Shown here: positions 8,399-17,131 of the stretch, piece after piece
How the letters are laid out: every line of letters begins with the position of its first letter
Numbering within the stretch: the stretch's first letter is position 1
From: Verrucomicrobiota bacterium
Lineage (GTDB): Bacteria > Verrucomicrobiota > Verrucomicrobiia > Opitutales > Opitutaceae
Direction: 5' to 3'
Assembly (NCBI GenBank): GCA_023391285.1
Contig: JAEWBF010000097.1
Location: 58,445 to 122,444 of the forward strand
Length of the DNA: 64,000 nt
Program-made: the position numbers and the translations under genes
The notes under the pieces: generated by a model
What the model was told of the DNA's origin: nothing
The model's database searches: none
Seen by the model: the letters and a program-made list of their open reading frames with translations, nothing else

Positions 8399-9576
8399 GC
8401 GTGGAGCGCCGGGAGGAGTTGCGGGGGCGGTTGCGCGCAGTCGGTTTTGACGTGGTGCGATTCGCGGCGGCGGGACCGTTGGTGAATGACGGCGCGGCGC
8501 TGAAAGATTGGCTGCGTGACGGGAAACAGGCTGAGATGGCGTGGATGGAGCGGACGCTGGAGAAACGCGGCGATCCATCGCTGGTGTTGGCGGGAGCGAA
8601 GACGGTGATCGCGCTCGCGGTGAATTACGGGAGCAGGGAGCCGGGGCCAGGGAGCAGGACGGAAGGCACGCGCAGCGCGGTGTGGGCGCGGTATGCGTTG
8701 CACGAAGATTATCATGATACGGTGAAGCCGGGATTGGCGGCGGCGGGGAAGGCGATCGAAGACGTGTATGGGGCGAGCGGGGAGGATTATCGCTACTACG
8801 TGGATACCGGTCCGGTGTTGGAGCGGAGCTGGGCGGCGCGGGCGGGTGTCGGGTTTGTCGGGAAGAATGCGATGCTGATTTCGCGCGAGCATGGAAACTG
8901 GTTGTTGCTCGCAGCGATTTTGACGCGCGTGGAGATCGGGCCGGATGAGCCGCTGCGCAATCGCGCGGTGGCGGCGGGGGCCGAAGGTTCGGTGGGATTG
9001 TTGTGCGGGAGCTGCACCCGGTGTTTGGAGGCGTGTCCGACGGGCGCATTGGTGGCGCCGGGCGTGGTGGATTCGCGGCTATGCGTGTCGTATCAGACGA
9101 TCGAGAATCGCGGGGCCATTCCGCGCGAATTGCGGGGCGGGATCGGCGCGCGAATTTATGGCTGCGACGTGTGTGCCGAGGTGTGTCCGTGGAACCGGTT
9201 TGCGCAGGCGGGGCGAGACGTGCTGCTGGTGGCGCGGCGGGAGTTGGGCGAGTTGACGCTGCGGGAGATTTTGCAACTCACGCCGGAGCGGTTTGCGGCG
9301 GTGTTTCGAAGAACGCCGATCAAACGCGCCAAGCTGGCGGGGCTATTGCGGAACGCGTGCGTGGTGGCGGGAAATACGCGGGACGAAAGCGTGTTGGGAG
9401 ATCTGATACGTCTCGCCGGCGAAGGTGTGCCGTTGGTCCGCGCGCATGCGGTGTGGGCGGTGTTTCGGATCGCGGGCGCGGAGCGAGCGCGGGAGTTGTT
9501 GCAAGAAGCGCGCGCGCGGGAAGACGACGAGATGGTGCTGGCGGAGTATCGGGCGGAAGAGAGTGCGGGCGTTTGA
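8395..9576 (+). CDS. queG: Epoxyqueuosine reductase
   Basis: Cobalamin- and iron-sulphur-dependent enzyme for the last step of queuosine synthesis in tRNA. The 393-residue protein has DTGPVLER with the catalytic aspartate D137 and two [4Fe-4S] sets: C204, C207, C210, C214 and C230, C257, C260, C264 (LCGSCTRCLEACPTG and YGCDVCAEVCPWN). A HEAT-like tail follows (about 320-390), as in long QueG forms. The start ATG at 8395 overlaps the aroK stop. Residues 79-88 (GSREPGPGSR) are encoded by four heptad words (8629-8656), apparently a repeat accepted in a surface loop before ARYALHEDYH. Confidence 0.95.
   Translation: MSVERREELRGRLRAVGFDVVRFAAAGPLVNDGAALKDWLRDGKQAEMAWMERTLEKRGDPSLVLAGAKTVIALAVNYGSREPGPGSRTEGTRSAVWARYALHEDYHDTVKPGLAAAGKAIEDVYGASGEDYRYYVDTGPVLERSWAARAGVGFVGKNAMLISREHGNWLLLAAILTRVEIGPDEPLRNRAVAAGAEGSVGLLCGSCTRCLEACPTGALVAPGVVDSRLCVSYQTIENRGAIPRELRGGIGARIYGCDVCAEVCPWNRFAQAGRDVLLVARRELGELTLREILQLTPERFAAVFRRTPIKRAKLAGLLRNACVVAGNTRDESVLGDLIRLAGEGVPLVRAHAVWAVFRIAGAERARELLQEARAREDDEMVLAEYRAEESAGV
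8629..8656. repeat. Four-unit heptad array inside queG
   Basis: Words GGGAGCA, GGGAGCC, GGGGCCA and GGGAGCA, 28 bases in all, within queG. The related non-coding array of GGGGCAN words lies at 61425-61452. Confidence 0.8.
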
Positions 9577-9631
9577 AATTGAAATTGTAGGACGAGCCTC
9601 CGGTAAGCGCGGCTCGGCCGGAGGCCTCGCC

Positions 9632-10036
9632 CTACCCTAGGAAGAGCTCGTTCATGCGAGCGACGAAGGCGGGCGGCGGGCGCGTGGGCTGGCCGCGCAG
9701 ATCGCAGAACGCGTGGGCGGAGGCGCCGGTGGCGAGCAGTTCTTCGCCGCGGAAAACTTCGTATTCGATGCGAATGCGGAGGAGAGGTTTTTCGCGAATG
9801 GTGGCGACGATCGTGAGCGTGTCGTCGTAGAGCGCGGGACGGCGGTATTTTGCGGTGACCTCGAGAACGGGGATGCGATAGCCGTCGCTTTCAAGCTGGC
9901 GGTAGGGGAAGCCTTGTTCGCGGAGAAGTTGCGTGCGCGCGACTTCGAACCACGGGAGATAATTCGCATGATAGACAATGCCCATCATGTCGGTCTCGGC
10001 GTAACGAACCGTAACGGTGGCGCGGGATTGGATCAT
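9632..10036 (-). CDS. Acyl-CoA/acyl-ACP thioesterase, 4HBT hot-dog family
   Basis: A 134-residue single hot-dog protein that should hydrolyse acyl thioesters. It starts MIQSRATVTVRYAETDMMGI, and VRYAETDMMGIVYHANYLPWFE is the 4-hydroxybenzoyl-CoA thioesterase/YbgC signature with the catalytic Asp (D16). Only this segment of a longer open frame is coding; the rest is the shadow of the glycosyltransferase gene. The start overlaps that gene's stop by four bases (ATGA). The partner genes on the other side of the divergent promoter are ACP/ketosynthase genes, so the substrate may be an ACP-bound acyl chain. Confidence 0.88.
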   Translation of the reverse strand: MIQSRATVTVRYAETDMMGIVYHANYLPWFEVARTQLLREQGFPYRQLESDGYRIPVLEVTAKYRRPALYDDTLTIVATIREKPLLRIRIEYEVFRGEELLATGASAHAFCDLRGQPTRPPPAFVARMNELFLG

Positions 10037-11193
10037 GCGTCGGCAGCGAGAGGACGGAAGAGAGCTTCGGCGGATTTGCGCCAGCAATTGCGTTGCGCCC
10101 AGGAACGGCCGGCCTCGCCCAGGCGGCGGCGGAGCTCGGGATCGAAGACGAGTTGCTCGAACGCGGCGGCGAGTTGGGCCGGGCGGTGAGGCGGCACGAG
10201 GAGGCCGGTGACACCATCGACGACGGCTTCGGCGACGCCGCCGACATCGTGAGCGACGACGGGAAGGCCGTGCGCGGAGGCTTCGAGGTAAACGAGACCG
10301 AAACCTTCGATGCTGTGGCGATGATTGACGCTGGTCATCGCGAAGATGTCGGCGCGCTCGTAGATGTCGGAGAGCTCGTCGTCGGGAAGATTGCCGAGAA
10401 ATCGCACGGTGAGGTCGGGATGCCGGGCGGCGGCGGCGCGGAGCTGGGACTCGTAGTTGTTTTTGCTTTGTCCGCCGACGATCCAGTATTCGAGCCGTGC
10501 GCGCACTTCGGGAGCGAGCATCTGGAGGGCTTCGAGCGTGAGAAGTTGACCTTTGCGCGGGTGGAGGCGGCCGACGGTGAGCACCACGATTTTGTCGCGG
10601 GTGGCGGAGCGACGTTGGGGCAGGACCGCGAAATCGGTGCGAAGGGCGCCGGGGGTGAGATGGATTTTGTCCGCGGCCTCGGGAAAATGGGAAAGCAGCA
10701 GTTCCTGCGTGTAGTTGGTCAGAGTGGTGACGCGCGTGGCGTGGCGGATGAGCCGGCGGGCGAGACCGCGTCGCCACGGGCTGCGGGCGAACTTCAGAAT
10801 TTCGGAACCGTGAAAGGTGAGCACGAGTCGTCCCGGTCGAAACGCGTGGAAGAATTGCAGCAGCATCATCGTGAGCATCGGCCCGGGTTCGGGGAGGTAG
10901 ACGATGGCGTGACGCAGACGGCGGCGGGCGCGCACGACCTGGGCTGCGAGGCGCAGCTGGCACCAGAGATCGTGCGTGCCTTTGAGGGGAAGACGTCGCA
11001 TGCGGAAGGGCCACGGCTTCTCGGGCGCGTTGGACGGAGCCGATTGGGCCCAGACCTCGAGATCGTAGCCGAGGCTTACACTGGCCTTGGCAATTTCTTC
11101 GGCGAACGTCGCGATCCCGCCGCGGCGCGGATAGAACTCGTGCGTGATCAGAAAGACGGGCGGAAGTTCGGCGTCGGGAGTCGAGTTGCTCAT
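10033..11193 (-). CDS. Glycosyltransferase, GT4 family
   Basis: A 386-residue retaining glycosyltransferase of GT-B fold. The N-terminal glycine loop is FLITHEFYPRRGGIATFAEEIA; the C-terminal half has VLTVGRLHPRKGQ, VRFLGNLPDDEL and EGFGLVYLEASAHGLPVVAHDVGG, the E-x7-E motif that binds the nucleotide sugar. The ATG at 11193 is chosen because the fold starts about 15 residues later; upstream in-frame ATG codons have no better ribosome site. It is co-translated with the thioesterase. Acceptor unknown; a lipid or polyketide product of the divergent cassette is plausible. Confidence 0.85.
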   Translation of the reverse strand: MSNSTPDAELPPVFLITHEFYPRRGGIATFAEEIAKASVSLGYDLEVWAQSAPSNAPEKPWPFRMRRLPLKGTHDLWCQLRLAAQVVRARRRLRHAIVYLPEPGPMLTMMLLQFFHAFRPGRLVLTFHGSEILKFARSPWRRGLARRLIRHATRVTTLTNYTQELLLSHFPEAADKIHLTPGALRTDFAVLPQRRSATRDKIVVLTVGRLHPRKGQLLTLEALQMLAPEVRARLEYWIVGGQSKNNYESQLRAAAARHPDLTVRFLGNLPDDELSDIYERADIFAMTSVNHRHSIEGFGLVYLEASAHGLPVVAHDVGGVAEAVVDGVTGLLVPPHRPAQLAAAFEQLVFDPELRRRLGEAGRSWAQRNCWRKSAEALFRPLAADA

Positions 11194-11392
11194 GTCATGA
11201 GGAGCGCAGACGCGCATCCGACAGGAAGGTGGAGGGAACGAGCTATTCACCGGCCGGTCAACTGGCAATCGACTGCCCTCATGGCCCGGCGCCTGCTTTC
11301 CGCGGCTGAGTTCAACCACTATCCAAGGCCACCGTCCGCACTGAATTAGGGGTTTACTTTCGAACCAGCGGAACCAACCTTACAGCACACCA

Positions 11393-12367
11393 ATGTCCGA
11401 AGCACTTCCTCAAAATCCGGCGACGAACAAGCCCTTTCCCGTGTTGGCGAAGCCGTTCGCGCCGGAGGACGAAACCGCACTCCGCGAAGCGCTAAAGCGC
11501 TGTTCGCCCTCGACTTTCGAGGCTGCGGTGCAGTTTCGGAAAACGGGAAATCCGGAGCACGTGCCCGCGGTGGTGATCGGAGTGATCGAGCGGTTCGTGG
11601 AGCCGGACCTGCGGGTGAAATTGAAGGATGCGGACGACGATTTGCGGCTGATCGAGGACCTCGGAATCGATTCGCTGACGATGATGGAAATCGTGATCCT
11701 CGTGGAGGATGTGCTGCAGCTTTCGATCAACAACGACGAGCTGCGCAATCTGCGCACGGTGGGAGACGTGAAGACGTTCATCGACTGCAAGATTCGCGAT
11801 TTGCCGTTGCCGAAGCCGACGAAGTTCCTGCCCATCGAGCACATCGGCGCGGTGATGCCGATTCAGCCTCCGTTTCTCTTCCTCAACGAAGCGTCGGTCA
11901 GTTCGAGTGGGGCGAATGGTAAATACAAGATTTCGGGCCAGGAGTTTTTCCTCCAAGGCCATTTCAAGGACAACCCGGTGCTGCCGGCTTCGATCATGCT
12001 CGAGGCGTTGGGCCAGCTTGCGGTGCTGTTCCTGTTGGAAGGAATGGCAGTGGAGCCGGGCAAGGTGGTGAATCCGCAAACGATCTTTTTCACGGGTTGC
12101 GAAGGCGTGCGGGCGCACCGCGTGTGCAAACCGGGCGACATCCTGACGTTGTCCATCAAGCCGAAGCGCATGAAGATGCCGCTGGCGACGTTCGAGGGCG
12201 CGATTCGCGTCGGCCAGGAGAAGGCGGCGATCGCGGAAGAGATCACGCTGACGTTTGGCTATGCCGATGCGGTGGCGGAGCCGGTGGAAGTGAACGGTGC
12301 GGTGAGCGCGGTTGCTCCGGTGTCCTCGGCGGCGACTCCGCCGGTGCGTGCTGCCATCGGCGCTTGA
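11393..12367 (+). CDS. Acyl carrier protein fused to a FabZ-like dehydratase
   Basis: A 324-residue fusion. Residues about 55-135 are an acyl carrier domain with the phosphopantetheine serine S94 in DLGIDSLTMMEI. Residues about 148-290 are a hot-dog (R)-3-hydroxyacyl-ACP dehydratase domain with the catalytic H190 and E204 in QGHFKDNPVLPASIMLEALG. An Ala/Pro-rich tail follows. ACP and dehydratase are normally separate proteins in type II fatty acid synthesis, so the fusion is notable. It opens a cassette with a ketosynthase and an SDR, divergent from a thioesterase/glycosyltransferase pair. A strong terminator follows at 12413. Confidence 0.9.
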   Translation: MSEALPQNPATNKPFPVLAKPFAPEDETALREALKRCSPSTFEAAVQFRKTGNPEHVPAVVIGVIERFVEPDLRVKLKDADDDLRLIEDLGIDSLTMMEIVILVEDVLQLSINNDELRNLRTVGDVKTFIDCKIRDLPLPKPTKFLPIEHIGAVMPIQPPFLFLNEASVSSSGANGKYKISGQEFFLQGHFKDNPVLPASIMLEALGQLAVLFLLEGMAVEPGKVVNPQTIFFTGCEGVRAHRVCKPGDILTLSIKPKRMKMPLATFEGAIRVGQEKAAIAEEITLTFGYADAVAEPVEVNGAVSAVAPVSSAATPPVRAAIGA

Positions 12368-12412
12368 GTTTCCGCTCCGGGTAAGCCGAGAACGCGAAAA
12401 AATTCCGAACGG

Positions 12413-12439
12413 AGGACGGCCCGAGTGGCCGTCCTTTTT
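12413..12439 (+). terminator. Rho-independent terminator after the ACP-dehydratase gene
   Basis: GGACGGCC (12414-12421) pairs with GGCCGTCC (12427-12434) around a five-base loop, then TTTTT. The ketosynthase gene at 12606 therefore probably has its own promoter or depends on read-through. Confidence 0.9.
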
Positions 12440-12605
12440 GCAAGCGTCTGCTGCGCTGTCGGCTGCGGGGTTTGCAGTCGGCGAAGGAGCGGTCGTGCGA
12501 TTGAGAAAACGAGTGCGTTGACCCGAGGTGGACGAGGGCATTCGATGAGGGCTCTTGCCATCGATAGCGGTCTTGTGAGGGTGGCGTTGTCATACTTTAT
12601 CGAAC

Positions 12606-13865
12606 ATGCCTCGCATTTTTATCACCGGGCTGGGTTTCGTAACCAGCATCGGCAACGACGCCGCCACGGTTCGGCAGAACCTGCGCGAGATGCGTCACGG
12701 ATTTGAGCTCTATCCGCCGTTTCAAAAACCAGATGTGCCGTGCAAGGTGATCGGAACCGTGAAGGGGTTCACGACGGATTCGCCGGATCAGGAGGATTGG
12801 ACCTTTCCGGAGCGTTACACGATCAAGCGTGAATTGCTGCGCACGATGGCGCCGAACGGGTTGTTTGCCCACTGTGCGATGGTGCAGGCGCTTGAGGATG
12901 CGCGGCTGACGGAGGCGGATATTTCGAATCCGGACACGGGGCTTTATGCGGCGTCGGGCGGCTCGCCGTTTTTGACCAACTATCATCACGACCGGCTGCA
13001 GCGGTTGGGCGTGATGCGGTGCTCACCGCTCGGAATCGTGGCATCGATCGTGGGCACGTTGAACTTCAACCTGGTCGCGGCGTTCAAGATCCAGGGCTCG
13101 TCGTGTGGATTCTCGTCCGCGTGCGCGTCGTCCGCGCATGCGATCGGGTATGCCTTCGACGATCTGGCGCTCGGTCGGCAAAAGCGGATGTTTGTGGTGG
13201 GTGGCGAAGATGGAAACACCGACGCGATCTTGCCGTTTGCGGGGATGCGGACGCTGTCGTTGCAGGCGGATCCGAATATCGCGTCGCGTCCCTTCGATGC
13301 GGGCCGCGATGGCTTCGTGGGGACGGGCGGCGCGACCGTGCTCGTGCTTGAAACCGAAGAAGAGGTGGCGCGACGCGGAGTGGAACCGTATTGCGAGATC
13401 CTCGGTTGGGGGCAGGCGTCGGACGGCTATAATGTCGCCATCTCACATCCGGAAGGCGACGGCTCGGCGGCGGCGATGGCGCGTGCGATGCGGGCGAGCG
13501 GCGTCGCGCCGGAAGAGGTCGATTACGTGAACGCGCACGCGACCTCGACGTTGATCGGCGATGTGTCGGAAGCGCGGGCGTTGAAGTCGGTGTTCAAGGA
13601 CACCGCGCGGCGTCCGGCGGTGAGCAGCACGAAGGCGTTGACGGGGCACGGACTCTCGCTCGCAGGCGCGATGGAGAGCGGGTTCTGTGCGCTGGCGATG
13701 CGGGACGGCTTCATGCCGGGATCGGCGAACATCACGAAACTCGATCCGGCGTGTGCGGATTTGAACATTCTGCGGCAGACGGAAAACACGGCCCCGCGCG
13801 TGGTGTTGAAGAACAGCAGCGGATTCGGCGGGGCGAACGTGGCGATCGTGTTCAAACGCGAGTGA
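12606..13865 (+). CDS. Beta-ketoacyl synthase, KAS II (FabF)-like
   Basis: A 419-residue condensing enzyme that extends acyl chains with malonyl-ACP. The Cys-His-His triad is complete: C173 in SSACASSAHAIG, H311 in VNAHATSTLIGD and H348 in STKALTGHGLSLAG. The glycine-rich C-terminal loop SSGFGGANVA is present. The protein diverges from housekeeping FabF in its N-terminus, where long segments (residues 35-80) do not look familiar. It is followed at 43 bases by the SDR. With the ACP-dehydratase and thioesterase it makes a partial type II synthase set. Confidence 0.92.
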   Translation: MPRIFITGLGFVTSIGNDAATVRQNLREMRHGFELYPPFQKPDVPCKVIGTVKGFTTDSPDQEDWTFPERYTIKRELLRTMAPNGLFAHCAMVQALEDARLTEADISNPDTGLYAASGGSPFLTNYHHDRLQRLGVMRCSPLGIVASIVGTLNFNLVAAFKIQGSSCGFSSACASSAHAIGYAFDDLALGRQKRMFVVGGEDGNTDAILPFAGMRTLSLQADPNIASRPFDAGRDGFVGTGGATVLVLETEEEVARRGVEPYCEILGWGQASDGYNVAISHPEGDGSAAAMARAMRASGVAPEEVDYVNAHATSTLIGDVSEARALKSVFKDTARRPAVSSTKALTGHGLSLAGAMESGFCALAMRDGFMPGSANITKLDPACADLNILRQTENTAPRVVLKNSSGFGGANVAIVFKRE

Positions 13866-13908
13866 ACACAACGGCCGTCATCGACGCAGACGCGCAGGCG
13901 TATCCGAA

Positions 13909-14751
13909 ATGAGCGGACGCCTCGCAGACACGTATGCGCATGCATTTGTGACGGGCGCAAGCGCCGGGCTCGGGCGGGCGTTCGTGGAGATGTTGCTCGC
14001 CGAAGGCGTGCGCGTGTGGGGGACGGCGCGCGACGTCGGACGGTTGACCGAACTGGCGACGCGGCATCCCGCGACGTTTACGGCGGTCGCGCTGGATTTG
14101 GGCGAGCCGGACGCCGCCGAAGCGGCGTTTCTGAGAGCGGCGAATTCGGTCGGGGGAAGGTTCGATCTGTTGGTGAACAATGCCGGCTACGGCGTGTTCG
14201 GCGAGTTTGCGGAGATGGATTTTGCGACCTGGCGGGGACAGCTCGACCGGATGTTGCTGACAACGATGCGACTGGCGCATGCGGCGTTGCGAGGAATGCG
14301 AACGCACGGACGCGGATGCATTGTGAACGTGTCCTCGCTGGCGACCGACTTCCCGCTGCCGTTCATGAGCGGCTACAATGTGGCGAAGGCGGGACTGAGT
14401 GCGTTGAGCGAGAGTTTAGTCTTTGAAACGCGAGGGAGCGGCATCAGCGTCGTGGACTTTCGTCCTGGCGATTATCGCACCGACTTCAACCAAGCCATGT
14501 CCTCCGCGTCGTCTGCCGCGAACGTTTCGCATCCGAAAGCCCAGCGAGCCTGGCGCGCGCTCGAGCAGCATCTACGGGCGGCGCCGCCGGCGAGCCGGGC
14601 GGCCGAGGATTTGCGGCGAGTGTTGTTGCGGCGGCAGAGCGGGACGGTGAGGTCGGGTGGGTTTTTTCAGGCGAAACTCGCGCCCTTGCTGGCGCGGCTC
14701 GTGCCGGCGTCGGTGACGCGGGCGGCGGCGGCGCGTTACTTCAACCTCTAG
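13909..14751 (+). CDS. Short-chain dehydrogenase/reductase
   Basis: A 280-residue NAD(P)-dependent oxidoreductase. The cofactor loop is TGASAGLGRAF (15-25), the structural NNAG is at 90-93, and the catalytic residues are S143 with Y156 and K160 (YNVAK). The C-terminal extension beyond residue 190 (HPKAQRAWRALEQHL onwards) is typical of classical SDRs of unknown substrate rather than of FabG. The stop is one base before the GTG of the next gene, so the genes are coupled. It could act as the ketoreductase of the cassette or modify the finished lipid. Confidence 0.9.
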   Translation: MSGRLADTYAHAFVTGASAGLGRAFVEMLLAEGVRVWGTARDVGRLTELATRHPATFTAVALDLGEPDAAEAAFLRAANSVGGRFDLLVNNAGYGVFGEFAEMDFATWRGQLDRMLLTTMRLAHAALRGMRTHGRGCIVNVSSLATDFPLPFMSGYNVAKAGLSALSESLVFETRGSGISVVDFRPGDYRTDFNQAMSSASSAANVSHPKAQRAWRALEQHLRAAPPASRAAEDLRRVLLRRQSGTVRSGGFFQAKLAPLLARLVPASVTRAAAARYFNL

Positions 14752-14752
14752 C

Positions 14753-16006
14753 GTGTCGAAAGTTCGCATATTGGTGCTGACCTCCAGCACCGGCGGCGGT
14801 CACGACGCGCGGGCGGAGGCGTTTGCGGAGTGGTGCTTCCAACTCTATCGGCACGACGTCGAAGTGCGGATCGAGCAGATGCTCGAGCGCTCGTCGGTGG
14901 TGAATCGCACGGGCGTGCGGATCTACAATCGCATCCAGCGGAGCGCGCCGTGGGTGCACAAGATCTTCTACGCGATCGTGGAGCTGTTGAGCTTCATCAA
15001 TCGGCGAAAAGTGGTGTTCGGTCAGCACTACTACATCGAGGTGTTGAAGGATTTTCGCCCGCATCTCGTGTTGAGCGTGCACGATTGTTTGAACCGCGGG
15101 TATTTTCCGTTGGCGCGAAAAATTCTCGGCGAAGACCAGGTGCGCTGCGCGACGTATTGCGGCGAGTTTTCGGGCGGGTGGGGCTATTCGCGCAACTGGA
15201 TCGAACCGACGGTGGATTTGTATTTGTCGCGCACCTCGACCGCGAACGACTTCGCGATCAAGCGCGGCATTCCGCCGGAGCGGTCGCGTGTGCGAGGGCT
15301 GTTGATGCAGCCGCGCGCGCACCTGGAAATTTTCGACGAGACGGAGCGACGGGAATTTCTCACGAAGAAGCTCGGGCTGCGGGCGGATCGCTTCACGGTC
15401 TTCCTCGCGACGGGGAGCAACGGTGCGCACAATCACTTCGATCTGCTGGCACCGCTGGTTCGTCATGGCGACCGCATGCAGGCGATCGTGATCTGCGGGC
15501 GAAACAAACAGGCTTACAACGATCTCATTCACTGGCGGACGCTGCATCCCGGGTTCAACTGCTACATCGAAGGGTTTTCGGAAATCGTGCACCGGCTCAT
15601 GCAGGTGAGCGATCTGATCGTGACGCGCGGCGGCACGACCACGTGCGCGAAGGCGCTGTTCTATCGGTGCCCGATCGTGTTCAACGCGTTCGGTGGAATC
15701 ATGCCTCAGGAGGAGCTGACGTGGAAATTTTTCCGCAATGGCGCGGGGTGCCAAAAGGTGGAGAACGCGGCGGAGTTCGCGGATTTGATCGAGCGATGGC
15801 ACTCGGATCCGGCGTCCTTCGCAGCGGCGCGGGAAAAATTCCTGGAGCTGAGAATCGAGGAGGATCCGACGGTGGTGATCGACGAGTTGGTCGGACTCGC
15901 GAACGAGGTGCCGAAGGCGAGGTTGCGCCGACAGATGTTTCCGCCGAAGACGAACGGGAATGGAAGCGCGAATGGCGGGCCGCAGCGCGGAACAGGCGGG
16001 CGGTGA
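14753..16006 (+). CDS. GT28-type glycosyltransferase, MGDG synthase/diacylglycerol glucosyltransferase-like
   Basis: A 417-residue GT-B enzyme. The N-terminal signature LVLTSSTGGGHDARAEAFAEW is that of MGDG synthase and processive diacylglycerol glucosyltransferases (UgtP), which move a sugar from UDP-sugar to a membrane lipid. The C-terminal half has FLATGSNGAHNH, GFSEIVHRLMQVSDLIVTRGG and a CPIVFNAFGGIMPQEE donor-site loop. It starts with GTG one base after the SDR stop. It is the last gene of the cassette, which supports a glycolipid as the final product. Confidence 0.85.
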   Translation: MSKVRILVLTSSTGGGHDARAEAFAEWCFQLYRHDVEVRIEQMLERSSVVNRTGVRIYNRIQRSAPWVHKIFYAIVELLSFINRRKVVFGQHYYIEVLKDFRPHLVLSVHDCLNRGYFPLARKILGEDQVRCATYCGEFSGGWGYSRNWIEPTVDLYLSRTSTANDFAIKRGIPPERSRVRGLLMQPRAHLEIFDETERREFLTKKLGLRADRFTVFLATGSNGAHNHFDLLAPLVRHGDRMQAIVICGRNKQAYNDLIHWRTLHPGFNCYIEGFSEIVHRLMQVSDLIVTRGGTTTCAKALFYRCPIVFNAFGGIMPQEELTWKFFRNGAGCQKVENAAEFADLIERWHSDPASFAAAREKFLELRIEEDPTVVIDELVGLANEVPKARLRRQMFPPKTNGNGSANGGPQRGTGGR

Positions 16007-16058
16007 GCGCGACGAGAGTCGGGGCGTAAAGCTCTTACCGTTCTGCTGCGCGCGCGGA

Positions 16059-16421
16059 CTAACCGCTCAAGCCAGGTTCGGACGACGGATTTTTCAGCTG
16101 ATCTTTCCAGCTAAGGATTTTGGCTTGGGCGCCAAAATGTTCGGCGCGGGCTTTGTCGCCGCGCTCCATCCAGATCCGCGAAAGCGTCGTATTGATGAAG
16201 AGATCCGAAGGGCGGATCGCGTGCGCTTTTTCCGCAGCGGCAAGGGCGGCATCGAGTTGGCGGAGGAAGAAGTGAATTTCCGCCAGCGCGTGCCACGCTT
16301 CAAAAGAGGAAGGCGCCGCGGTGGTGGCTCGGTTGAGTTTCTCGATCGCAAGCGCGGCGTCGCCCAGCGCGTAGTCGGCGGTGGCTTCTTCGATCAGGCT
16401 CTGCAATTCGTCGGGGCTCAT
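16059..16421 (-). CDS. TPR-repeat protein
   Basis: A 120-residue soluble protein with about three tetratricopeptide helices: YALGDAALAIEKLNRATTAAP, FEAWHALAEIHFFLRQLDAALAAAEKAHAIRP and a partial third. Such proteins bind other proteins. It lacks a signal peptide. It is convergent with the glycosyltransferase gene and separated from the YceI gene upstream by a strong hairpin at 16461. Confidence 0.8.
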   Translation of the reverse strand: MSPDELQSLIEEATADYALGDAALAIEKLNRATTAAPSSFEAWHALAEIHFFLRQLDAALAAAEKAHAIRPSDLFINTTLSRIWMERGDKARAEHFGAQAKILSWKDQLKNPSSEPGLSG

Positions 16422-16460
16422 GTCGCGTTCCGGAAAGGTGGCGAAAGTGAGGCAAAAAGA

Positions 16461-16486
16461 AAGGACGGTCTCGGGAGACCGTCCTT
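16461..16486 (-). terminator. Hairpin terminator between yceI-like and TPR genes
   Basis: AAGGACGGTCTC (16461-16472) pairs with GAGACCGTCCTT (16475-16486). On the minus strand it is followed by a T-rich stretch, so it should end the YceI transcript. Confidence 0.85.
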
Positions 16487-16513
16487 CGAAGTTTGGTGAG
16501 GGATGAGAGCGCG

Positions 16514-17131
16514 TCAGGATTTCGGGGCGCTGCCGGCGAGCGCGAGGGACAAGGCGATCTCGTTGGAGACCTTGTCTTCCATGTTGCCGGGATTGATGCC
16601 GAAGTCGGTGCGGAGAACGGTGAAATCGCCGCGGACAACGAGGAGGTCGCCTTTCGCATCCGGTTTGTTGATACGTTTGCCGAACGCACCCTCGAGGTAA
16701 CTGAGCTTGACAGGCACGGCGATGTCCTTGGTCACGCCTTTCAAGGTGAGTTTGCCCTTGGCGGTGGCGGTGTAGTTCGTGCCGCTGGCTTTGACGTCGG
16801 ACAGGCCGTTGAGCTCGAACGTGATTTTGTCGTTCTTGGCGGTATCGAGCCAGCGTTCTCCCTGGATATGATCGGACATCATCTTGTTGGGAACGGTCAG
16901 CGATTTTACATCGACGACGAGCGTGCCGGCGGTGGCTTCGGGGGCGGCGGGATCGAAGCTGACCGTGCCGGTGATGCCGTTGGTCGTGCCGGCGATCTGC
17001 TCGAGCGGAGCGTCGAGTTTGAACTGGATCGTATTCACGCCTTTCGGATCCTTGAAATCAAAGGACGTCGGCGCGGCGAACGCGCTGGCAGTCGTGAAGG
17101 CGATCAGGGGGAGCAGCAGGGTTTTGTTCAT
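16514..17131 (-). CDS. YceI family periplasmic protein
   Basis: A 205-residue exported lipocalin-like protein that may bind isoprenoids or other amphiphiles. The start MNKTLLLPLIAFTTASAFAA is a signal peptide. The YceI beta-barrel follows with TIQFKLDAPLEQIAGTT, LVVDVKSLTVPNKMMSDHIQ and RTDFGINPG. The ATG at 17131 overlaps the stop of the upstream membrane gene by four bases. The longer frame starting at 17212 would destroy the signal peptide. Confidence 0.92.
   Translation of the reverse strand: MNKTLLLPLIAFTTASAFAAPTSFDFKDPKGVNTIQFKLDAPLEQIAGTTNGITGTVSFDPAAPEATAGTLVVDVKSLTVPNKMMSDHIQGERWLDTAKNDKITFELNGLSDVKASGTNYTATAKGKLTLKGVTKDIAVPVKLSYLEGAFGKRINKPDAKGDLLVVRGDFTVLRTDFGINPGNMEDKVSNEIALSLALAGSAPKS

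Noticed and set aside
10037..11014. Long N-terminal part of the frame that ends in the thioesterase
   Set aside because: It is antisense-like in composition (Arg/Pro/Ser-rich) and overlaps the well-supported glycosyltransferase; the hot-dog protein starts at 10036.
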